Source: Bacillota bacterium (GTDB lineage Bacteria; Armatimonadota; Hebobacteria; Hebobacterales; Hebobacteraceae). From it: 7,699 nucleotides of DNA. Within the stretch, counting starts at the first letter, position 1, and each line of letters begins with the position of its first letter. The notes below the pieces were generated by a model. That model ran no database searches. It was not told the origin of the DNA and saw only the letters and a program-made list of their open reading frames with translations. This document shows, piece after piece, positions 1 to 5,656 of this stretch. A program made the position numbers and the translations under genes. The DNA is taken from NCBI GenBank assembly GCA_030597345.1, contig JAUVSA010000099.1:1-7699 (forward strand). The letters are read 5' to 3'.

Positions 1-741
1 GGCGATCTCCTCCAGGTTGTCCCTGAGCAGCTCCACATCTCTCCTTTGATCCCTGGGCACTTCCATCGCCAACGCGTACACCATCGGCATGAGGATCTTC
101 TCCACATTCCCCTGGATCTGTCTCTGGATATCCCGCTTCTCCTCCTCGATTCTCGACAACACGGCCCGCAGCGCGGCGTTCGCCTCCTGCAGCGCCTCCC
201 GCTCAGCTCTCAGCTCCTTGTTCGTCTGCTGAAGCTCCTGCTCCGCGAAGATGCGCTTGCCCATCGCGGCTATGTGCTCGGCGACCGCCTCCAGCAGAAT
301 CCGCTCCTCCCTCAGAAATGGGCCCTCGTACAACGGCGGCCGCTCCTCGAGATAGAACACGGCCACCTCACCCACGGGCTCATTGTCGAGGACGATTCGT
401 GCAGTCTGTCGCCATTTGGTGACCTTGAATCCCTCGCTCTTGAACGTCTTCCCGCTGAAGACGATCCTGGCGCACGTGATCTCCGGATACTGCCAGGACG
501 GCGGCAGCAGCGCGACGACCCGCCGCAGGACTTCATCCAGCGAATCAGGACTCTCCTTCGCCAGCTGCGCCAGCCCGTACAGGCAGTTCAGTTCCTTGAT
601 CCGTTCGTGCAGCGCCTGCTCCAGCTTGGATGGCTCTGACTCCTGAATTGGGACGACCCGCCAGCGGCCGGGGCGCCGCTCTGATCGCTTCGCCCTCTTT
701 GTCCTCCTCGCCTGAGTGGCGGGATTGCTCTTGCTTGACAT
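1..741 (-). CDS. Sensory/regulatory protein, N-terminal part (likely PAS/GAF-like input plus LuxR-type output); runs off left edge
   Basis: Reading the minus strand from ATG at 741 gives 247 uninterrupted codons to the window edge, so the C-terminus is missing. The start is preceded by a strong Shine-Dalgarno stretch (AGAGGAAGG) 9 bases upstream. Residues 1-28 are very basic and probably disordered. Residues 40-62 form a helix with the motif RIKELNCLYGLAQLAKE. Residues about 70-160 look like a small alpha/beta sensory domain (LLPPSWQYPEITCARI, then VGEVAVFYLEERPPLYEGPFL). Residues about 163-212 are a charged heptad-rich coiled coil, and 213-247 (VEKILMPMVYAL to LLRDNLEEIA) are helical. From memory, this arrangement occurs in PAS/LuxR-type regulators and related kinases, where a LuxR helix-turn-helix or other output domain follows. 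That output lies outside the window, so DNA binding is inferred. No membrane segment is visible, so it is probably cytoplasmic. It diverges from the NADH-module operon and may regulate it. Confidence 0.72.
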   Translation of the reverse strand, partial: MSSKSNPATQARRTKRAKRSERRPGRWRVVPIQESEPSKLEQALHERIKELNCLYGLAQLAKESPDSLDEVLRRVVALLPPSWQYPEITCARIVFSGKTFKSEGFKVTKWRQTARIVLDNEPVGEVAVFYLEERPPLYEGPFLREERILLEAVAEHIAAMGKRIFAEQELQQTNKELRAEREALQEANAALRAVLSRIEEEKRDIQRQIQGNVEKILMPMVYALAMEVPRDQRRDVELLRDNLEEIA

Positions 742-745
742 CGGC

Positions 746-759
746 AGAGGCCTTCCTCT
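746..759 (-). promoter_or_regulatory. Ribosome binding site of the regulator, inside a small hairpin
   Basis: The minus-strand leader reads AGAGGAAGGCCTCT, ending four bases before the ATG at 741. It supplies the Shine-Dalgarno sequence that decides this start. AGAGG and CCTCT are complementary across a four-base loop, so the site could fold on itself. The stem is only 5 bp, and no regulatory role is shown. Confidence 0.4.
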
Positions 760-772
760 ATGCCACTGGCTC

Positions 773-814
773 GGGGGTATTCTGTAGGCGAAGAATAGGC
801 GGTCGAATACCCCC
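773..814. promoter_or_regulatory. Perfect 10-bp inverted repeat in the divergent intergenic region; candidate operator
   Basis: GGGGGTATTC (773-782) is matched exactly by GAATACCCCC (805-814), with a 22-base spacer and about 32 bases between arm centres, close to three helical turns. It lies between the divergent start codons of the regulator (741) and the nuoE-like gene (931). Spaced inverted arms in a divergent promoter region are typical of operators for dimeric or tetrameric regulators. The repeat could instead form a long-loop RNA hairpin. A weaker outer pair (ACT near 765-767, AGTGG near 830-834) is not symmetric enough to claim. No convincing sigma-70 or sigma-54 promoter could be placed. 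Confidence 0.5.
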
Positions 815-930
815 ATAATCATAGGCAATAGTGGTGCATTCTTTCGGGGTTTACGCCAAGCATGATAATCACTAGCCTGTTGCAGGTCAAGCACCGCGAC
901 CATACGGGACTACATATGAGGGAGCTGACC

Positions 931-1413
931 ATGTCGGTGAAGTCTCTCGATGTCATCGTCGAAGGGCGCAGAAGCCAGCCGCAGCAGCTCATCGAGGTGC
1001 TCCAGGACGTGCAAGACCTCTGCGGCTACATCCCCCGGGAGTCCATGATCACGGTTTCGAAGGAGCTCGGCGTACCTCTCATCGAGGTATACCGCGTAGC
1101 GAGTTTCTACAAGGCATTCTCCCTGGTGCCGAGCGGGAAGCATGTGATCACGGTCTGCCTCGGCACTGCCTGCCACGTGCGCGGAGCCCGGCGAATGGTC
1201 GACCAGGTTGCGGGCCAGCTTGGCGTGAGCCCTGGAGGCACGACCAGCGACGGGCTCTTCACCGTCGAGTGCGTCAACTGCCTTGGCGCCTGCGCTCTGG
1301 GCCCCGTGGTCGTGCTGGACGGCGTCTACTATGACAAAATGACACCCCGCAAGTTGAGTCGTCTCATCGACTCCGTCCGCGCCGCCGACAGTGAGGGCAG
1401 AGCCAATGCCTAG
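931..1413 (+). CDS. nuoE: NuoE/HoxE/HydC-like thioredoxin-fold [2Fe-2S] subunit
   Basis: This 160-residue protein is the small [2Fe-2S] subunit that partners the NuoF-type NADH-oxidising flavoprotein in complex I, HoxEFU diaphorases, NAD-linked formate dehydrogenases and bifurcating hydrogenases. Residues 17-65 form the N-terminal helical bundle (LIEVLQDVQDLCGYIP, then VYRVASFYKAF), followed by the thioredoxin-like domain. The cluster ligands are C76 and C81 (VCLGTACHVRGA) and C117 and C121 (NCLGACALGP), the family's Cx4C plus Cx3C pattern. C114 is an extra nearby cysteine. Length is normal. ATG 931 is chosen because GAGGGAG (918-924) sits six bases upstream. In-frame ATGs at 862 and 916 lack a good Shine-Dalgarno site and would add residues with no visible family motif. 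Its last eight bases overlap the next gene, implying translational coupling. The NuoE-family call is secure; the parent complex is not. Confidence 0.93.
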   Translation: MSVKSLDVIVEGRRSQPQQLIEVLQDVQDLCGYIPRESMITVSKELGVPLIEVYRVASFYKAFSLVPSGKHVITVCLGTACHVRGARRMVDQVAGQLGVSPGGTTSDGLFTVECVNCLGACALGPVVVLDGVYYDKMTPRKLSRLIDSVRAADSEGRANA

Positions 1414-3259
1414 GCTTGCCGCAATCGAAGATCTGGAGCATTTGCACGCATCGCTCGCCGCCGACCGCGAGCGCGCCGGCACCTCCATCATCGTGTGCGG
1501 CGGCCCCGGCTGTCAGGCAGCGGGATGTGGAGCGGTTGTCGAGGCGCTTCAGGCCGAACTTCGCGGCGAAGGCCTCGCAGAGACCGTCCACGTGCGCGTC
1601 ACTGGCTGCCACGGCTTCTGCGAGCAGGGCCCGATCATGCTCATAGAGCCCGGCAACATTTTCTACTGCCACCTCAAGCCAGCCGACGTGCCAGAGATTG
1701 TCTCCACCACACTCTGCGACGGCGAGGTTGTCGACCGACTGCTCTACACCGATCCCGTATCCGGAAACAAGGTGCGCACTGAATCGGAGATCCCCTTCTA
1801 TCGCCTTCAGGACCGCACACTCCTGGCATTGAACCGCCAGGTGGATTCATCTTCAATCACAGATTACATCGCCATCGGCGGCTACTCCGCGCTCGCAAAG
1901 GTCCTCCGCGAGTACGGCCCGGAGGAAGTCATCCGCGAGATCACTCGCTCCGGCCTGCGGGGCCGCGGCGGAGGCGGCTTTCCAACCGGCCGCAAGTGGG
2001 CCGCCTGCCGCGCCGCGCCTGGCGACGAGAAGTACCTCATCTGCAACGCGGACGAAGGTGACCCCGGCGCCTACATGGACCGGAGCATCCTGGAGGGCAA
2101 CCCCCACCTGGTGATCGAGGGGATGCTGATCGGCGCCTGGGCAATCGGAGCAGAGCAGGGCTACATCTATGTTCGCAACGAGTACCCGCTGGCCGTCGAG
2201 CGCGCGCGTGCGGCCGTCGCCCGGGCGCGGGAGTTCGGACTGCTGGGCGATGGCATACTCGGGTCGAGCCTTCGCTTCGACGTGGAGGTCGCCCGCGGCG
2301 GCGGAGCATTTGTGTGCGGTGAATCCACTGCCCTAATGGCATCCCTCGAGGGAAAAGTGGGCGAGCCGCGCGCGAAAGATGTTCACACAGTGGTGGAGGG
2401 GCTTTGGAACAAGCCAACCACGCTGAATAACGTGGAGACCTGGGCCAATATCCCCTTGATACTCCGGCGCGGCGCCAAGTGGTTTGCCGAGAAGGGAACA
2501 AAGGGCAGCAAAGGCACGAAGATATTCTACCTCACGGGCCAGGTCAAGAACACCGGCCTCGTCGAGGTGGCTATGGGCACGCCCCTGCGCACCATCGTCT
2601 TCGACATCGGTGGGGGTCCCAGCGACGGCGCTGCCATCAAGGCCGTCCAGACCGGCGGTCCCTCTGGCGGATGTCTGCCCGTCGATCAGTTCGACCTCCC
2701 GGTGGATTTCGACGCCCTGGCGGAGGCCGGATCGATGGTGGGCTCGGGCGGCATGGTCGTGATGGACGAGCGCACCTGCATGGTGGACGTGGCGAAGTAC
2801 TTCCTTACCTTCCTCCAGGACGAGTCATGCGGCAAGTGCGTTCCCTGCCGCCTCGGCATAGACCGCATGCTTGAGATCATCACCGATATCACTGAGGGCC
2901 GCGGTCGGCATGAGCAGCTCGACCTGCTGGAGGAGCTGGCCGACACCGTGCGCGAGACCTCGCTCTGCGCCCTCGGCAAGACCGCTCCCAATCCCGTGCT
3001 GTCCACCCTCCGCTATTTCCGCGAGGAATATGAAGCCCACATCACGGAGCGCCGCTGCCCGGCCGGTGTCTGCCGCGCTCTCATCGAGTACGTCATCGAT
3101 CCGGACCGGTGCGTGGGTTGCGGTTCCTGCCTGCGCGCCTGCCCGCAGGCCGCCATAACGGGCGAGAAGAAGCTGCCTCACACCATCGACCCCAGCGCAT
3201 GTGGGCGATGCGGCATCTGTCTTTCCGAGTGCGACTACGGGGCCATCGTGCTCAAGTAG
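1406..3259 (+). CDS. nuoF: NuoF/HydB-like NADH-binding flavoprotein with N-terminal [2Fe-2S] and C-terminal 2[4Fe-4S] domains
   Basis: This 617-residue subunit is predicted to oxidise NADH at FMN and pass electrons through Fe-S clusters. A thioredoxin-like [2Fe-2S] domain comes first (C31, C36, C68, C72). The FMN/NADH domain follows: RGRGGGGFPTGRKW at 185-198 and CNADEGDPGAYMDRSILEGNP from 213. Then come the SLBB region (about 370-450) and the [4Fe-4S] site C475-C478-C481 with C521 (SCGKCVPCRLG, SLCALG). A conserved-looking CPAGVC lies at 551-556. The C-terminus carries two ferredoxin motifs, C569/572/575/579 and C599/602/605/609. Complex I NuoF lacks the two end domains; this longer form is typical of HydB of bifurcating [FeFe] hydrogenases and related formate dehydrogenase or BamH-type subunits. 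ATG 1406 is preferred over in-frame GTG 1391 because GAGGG (1393-1397) lies eight bases before it. It overlaps nuoE by eight bases and the next gene begins ten bases after its stop. Confidence 0.93.
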   Translation: MPRLAAIEDLEHLHASLAADRERAGTSIIVCGGPGCQAAGCGAVVEALQAELRGEGLAETVHVRVTGCHGFCEQGPIMLIEPGNIFYCHLKPADVPEIVSTTLCDGEVVDRLLYTDPVSGNKVRTESEIPFYRLQDRTLLALNRQVDSSSITDYIAIGGYSALAKVLREYGPEEVIREITRSGLRGRGGGGFPTGRKWAACRAAPGDEKYLICNADEGDPGAYMDRSILEGNPHLVIEGMLIGAWAIGAEQGYIYVRNEYPLAVERARAAVARAREFGLLGDGILGSSLRFDVEVARGGGAFVCGESTALMASLEGKVGEPRAKDVHTVVEGLWNKPTTLNNVETWANIPLILRRGAKWFAEKGTKGSKGTKIFYLTGQVKNTGLVEVAMGTPLRTIVFDIGGGPSDGAAIKAVQTGGPSGGCLPVDQFDLPVDFDALAEAGSMVGSGGMVVMDERTCMVDVAKYFLTFLQDESCGKCVPCRLGIDRMLEIITDITEGRGRHEQLDLLEELADTVRETSLCALGKTAPNPVLSTLRYFREEYEAHITERRCPAGVCRALIEYVIDPDRCVGCGSCLRACPQAAITGEKKLPHTIDPSACGRCGICLSECDYGAIVLK

Positions 3260-3269
3260 CGAGGCCGAT

Positions 3270-3956
3270 ATGCAGAATTACGTGACCCTGACAATCGACG
3301 GCGCGCCGGTGCGCGCTTCGAGAGCCGACAGCGTGCTCGACGTCGCCATCGAGTACGGCATCTGCATTCCCCATCTCTGTCACGTTCCCACCATCTCGGA
3401 CCTCGGCGCCTGTCGCCTCTGCATTGTGGAGCACGTCCAGAACGGTCGCTCGAAGGTCACCACCTCGTGCACGCTCCGCGTACAGGAGGACATGGTGATC
3501 CGCACCAACACTGACAAGATCAGGAAGCTTCGCCGGAACATCGCGGAGCTTCTGGTCGCCGAGGCCCCCAACTCGCGCGCCGTTCAAGACATCGCTCTGC
3601 GCTGCGGCGTCAAGCAAGTCCGCTACCCATTCCGAAACAAGACGTGTACCCTCTGCGGCCGCTGCGTCCGCCTGTGCGCCGAGCTGTGGGGCGCCAGGGC
3701 CATCGGCTTCGTCGGCCGGGGGAAAGATCGTCGTGTCGACTTCCCGTTCGGCGTTCGTCCGGACTTCTGCAAGGAATGCAACTCCTGTATCGACCTCTGC
3801 CCTATGACCATCACGCCCTGTGATGGCCCCATGAAGACCGGCGAAGAACGGCTCTGCGGGAAGTGCGAAGGCCAGCTCCTCATGAACGAGAACTTCCCCG
3901 ACTTCTGCGTGTGGTGCGCGCTCGGCGAGGGCTTCGGCTGCGCGCGGCACGCGTAA
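3270..3956 (+). CDS. HoxU/NuoG-N-terminus-like Fe-S subunit lacking the His-Cys3 site, with Cys-rich tail
   Basis: This 228-residue electron-transfer subunit resembles HoxU and the N-terminal part of NuoG or [FeFe]-hydrogenase HydA. Residues 1-75 are a plant-type [2Fe-2S] domain with ligands C37, C48, C51 and C67. Two [4Fe-4S] motifs follow: C126/129/132/136 (CTLCGRCVRLC) and C167/170/173/177 (CKECNSCIDLCP). The HxxxCxxC...C segment expected after the [2Fe-2S] domain is absent: LLVAEAPNS runs directly into RAVQDIALRCGV, the counterpart of HoxU's ELQDLA. The tail (184-228) adds C184, C196xxC199, C213xxC216 and C224, which could bind another cluster or zinc. No H-cluster, molybdopterin or nickel-site domain follows. 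The start has GAGG five bases upstream. It is the last gene of the three-gene operon and probably carries electrons from the NuoF-like protein to a partner encoded elsewhere. The Fe-S subunit call is firm; the partner is unknown. Confidence 0.88.
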   Translation: MQNYVTLTIDGAPVRASRADSVLDVAIEYGICIPHLCHVPTISDLGACRLCIVEHVQNGRSKVTTSCTLRVQEDMVIRTNTDKIRKLRRNIAELLVAEAPNSRAVQDIALRCGVKQVRYPFRNKTCTLCGRCVRLCAELWGARAIGFVGRGKDRRVDFPFGVRPDFCKECNSCIDLCPMTITPCDGPMKTGEERLCGKCEGQLLMNENFPDFCVWCALGEGFGCARHA

Positions 3957-3991
3957 GCGGACGATCCGAGCCCAGACAGCCGCCTCCTCGC

Positions 3992-5509
3992 TCAGGGGAC
4001 CTGAGAGCCGCTCCCGCGCTTCCTCTGCAGATACTCGTGAATCGCCGCCGCCGCCCGCTTCCCATCCCCCATCGCCGCAATCACCGTACCCGCGTCGTTC
4101 GCGATATCGCCTCCCGCGAACACCCCTGGCACGCTCGTTTCCCCGGTCTCCGGATCCACCACCAGCCGCCCGTCGCTCCGGGTTCTCAGGCGCGGCTCTG
4201 CCTTGGGCAGCAGCGGATTCGGTGACGTGCTCACCGCCACCACCACCGTGTCTGCCTCCACCACGAACTCACTGCCTTCTATCGGAACCGGCCTCCGCCG
4301 GCCGCTCGCGTCGGGCTCCCCAAGCTCGGCCCGCTGGCACTCAACCCCGCGCACATGCCCCTCCTCATCCCCAACCATCCGCACCGGGACCGCCAGCTCC
4401 TTCAGCGCCACCCCCTCCTCCAACGCGTTCTCCACCTCCTCCGCTCGCGCCGGCATCTCCGCCCGCGTCCGCCGGTAGAGAAGCGTCGCCTCCGACCCCA
4501 TCCGCTGTGCACACCGCGCAGAATCGAGCGCCGTATTGCCGCCCCCGATCACAGCCGTGCGCTTCCCCACCCGAACTGGCGTCCTGTACTCAGGGAATCG
4601 ATACGCCTTCATCAAGTTGATTCGGGTTAAAAACTCGTTCGCCGAGTACACCCCCGCCAGGTTCTCCCCTGGAATCCCGAGGAACCACGGGAGGCCGGCC
4701 CCCGTCCCAACGAAGAATGCCTCAAACCCCTCCTCCTCCCGCAGCTCCTCCAGCGTGACCGTCTTCCCGACCAGCACGTCCGTCTCGATCTCCACCCCGA
4801 GCCCCTTCACGTACTCCACCTCTCGGTCGAGAATCTCGCGGGGCAGCCGGAACTCCGGAATGCCATACCGCAGCACCCCTCCTGCAGCATGCAGCGACTC
4901 GAAGATCGTCACCCTGTAACCATACCGCGCCAGCTCCGCCGCTGCCGTCAGCCCCCCCGGCCCTGACCCGATCACCCCCACCTTCGGCCCCCTCGCACCA
5001 CGGTGTTTCAGCTCGTAGGACAGGAGCGTGTCTCCTGCCCTCTTGTCCCGGTCTTTCGGGACTTCAGTCCCGAAACCAGGGACGCCCGCCTCCGGCATAT
5101 GCTCCCCCTCCCAAGCCGCTACGAACCGCTCCAGCGCCCCGATCGCAACAGGCTCCCCCCGCCGGCTCACCACACACACCTTCTCGCACTGCGTCTCCTG
5201 CGGACACACCCGCCCGCAGATCCCCGGCAAGTTGTTCCGGTCCTTCAGCACCCTGACCGCCTCCGCGAACCGCTCCTCCGCCAGCGCGAGAATGAACCCC
5301 GGAATATCAACACCGACCGGACACCCCTCCACACACGTTGGCCGCTTACACTGCAAGCACCGGCGCGCCTCCGCCCGCGCCGCCTCTTCGTCGAAGCCCA
5401 GCGCCACCTCCTCGAAATCCCTCACTCGCTCCTTCGGATCCCGCCTGGGCAGCGGATTCCGCGGCGCGACCTTGCCTTTCTTGCTGACCGTCTCACTCTC
5501 CTTCGCCAT
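3992..5509 (-). CDS. nfnB: NfnB-type NADPH-binding large subunit of NADH-dependent ferredoxin:NADP+ oxidoreductase (GltD/SudA family)
   Basis: This 505-residue protein belongs to the GltD-like flavoprotein family. Its N-terminal helical domain holds two [4Fe-4S] sites: C51/C54/C59/C63 (CLQCKRPTCVEGC) and C98/C102/C108/C112 (ICGRVCP, CEKVC). FAD binding is shown by GSGPGG at 181-186 and the C-terminal GGDIANDAGTVIAAMGDGK. NADPH binding is shown by GGGNTALDSA at 322-331 and YRRTRAEMPA at 345-354. Next to an nfnA-type gene it is best read as NfnB, where FAD bifurcates NADPH electrons; the complex runs NADH + reduced ferredoxin + 2 NADP+ to NAD+ + oxidised ferredoxin + 2 NADPH, reversibly. ATG 5509 has GAGGTG upstream; an adjacent GTG at 5512 is possible. 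The linker before the FAD motif is about 25 residues longer than I recall for Thermotoga NfnB, and the extra part matches a palindromic repeat. Glutamate synthase small subunit or sulfide dehydrogenase SudA are less likely alternatives. Confidence 0.9.
   Translation of the reverse strand: MAKESETVSKKGKVAPRNPLPRRDPKERVRDFEEVALGFDEEAARAEARRCLQCKRPTCVEGCPVGVDIPGFILALAEERFAEAVRVLKDRNNLPGICGRVCPQETQCEKVCVVSRRGEPVAIGALERFVAAWEGEHMPEAGVPGFGTEVPKDRDKRAGDTLLSYELKHRGARGPKVGVIGSGPGGLTAAAELARYGYRVTIFESLHAAGGVLRYGIPEFRLPREILDREVEYVKGLGVEIETDVLVGKTVTLEELREEEGFEAFFVGTGAGLPWFLGIPGENLAGVYSANEFLTRINLMKAYRFPEYRTPVRVGKRTAVIGGGNTALDSARCAQRMGSEATLLYRRTRAEMPARAEEVENALEEGVALKELAVPVRMVGDEEGHVRGVECQRAELGEPDASGRRRPVPIEGSEFVVEADTVVVAVSTSPNPLLPKAEPRLRTRSDGRLVVDPETGETSVPGVFAGGDIANDAGTVIAAMGDGKRAAAAIHEYLQRKRGSGSQVP
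5018..5077 (+). repeat. Composite palindromic repeat inside the nfnB coding region (copy 1)
   Basis: There are two adjacent hairpins. The first pairs GGACAGGAG (5018-5026) with CTCCTGCCC (5032-5040), with one mismatch and a five-base loop. The second is a perfect 10-bp stem, TTTCGGGACT (5054-5063) with AGTCCCGAAA (5066-5075), with a TC loop. The stretch lies in frame in nfnB and encodes roughly residues 145-164 of the linker before the FAD motif. Its words recur in the same order and orientation in the nfnA-nfnB gap. The core TTCGGGACTTCAGTCCCGAA matches TTCGGTACTTTAGTGCCGAA there at 17 of 20 positions. Confidence 0.85.
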
Positions 5510-5524
5510 CACTCACCTCAAAGT

Positions 5525-5620
5525 AGGGCAGAAGCGTGCGTGTCCTGCGTAGCTTCAGCGAAGCAGGATTTCCTGCCCTTGAAGGGCTTTCGGTTGCTTC
5601 GGTACTTTAGTGCCGAAGCT
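5525..5620 (+). repeat. Composite palindromic repeat between nfnA and nfnB (copy 2)
   Basis: This element fills most of the 147-base gap between the two nfn genes. AGGGCAG (5525-5531) pairs with CTGCCCT (5573-5579). Nested inside are CCTGC (5544-5548) with GCAGG (5563-5567) and the apex GCTTCAGC (5552-5559). A separate hairpin follows: GCTTCGGTACT (5596-5606) with AGTGCCGAAGC (5609-5619), with one T-G mismatch. It shares GGRCAGRAGCGTG, TCCTGCCCT and the ACTTYAGT-apex hairpin with copy 1, in the same order. As RNA of the nfn transcript it would form strong stems just upstream of the nfnB ribosome binding site. Confidence 0.82.
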
Positions 5621-5656
5621 CTCTGCTGCAGGGCGGCATCTCCGCCTCCCGCTCCT

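Noticed and set aside
46..639. A 197-codon open frame on the plus strand at the left edge
   Set aside because: It is antisense to the coiled-coil regulator; its Leu/Gln/Arg-rich repetitive product reflects the opposite strand's Glu/Leu/Arg codons.
850..869. TTTACG followed by GATAAT as a sigma-70 promoter for the nuoE operon
   Set aside because: The spacing of eight bases is far too short, and no other -35 at a normal distance matches well.
862..930. Extending the nuoE-like gene upstream to ATG 862 or 916
   Set aside because: The added residues carry no visible NuoE motif and neither ATG has a good ribosome binding site, whereas 931 has GAGGGAG at six-base spacing.
2491..2520. A KGTKGSKGTK run encoded by AAGGGAACAAAGGG-like DNA in the nuoF-like gene
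   Set aside because: A Lys/Gly-rich loop occurs at this point before the SLBB region in NuoF-family proteins, so it does not need a repeat-insertion explanation.
3252..3950. A 232-codon minus-strand frame opposite the HoxU-like gene
   Set aside because: The plus strand encodes well-ordered Fe-S motifs; the antisense frame shows none and has biased composition.
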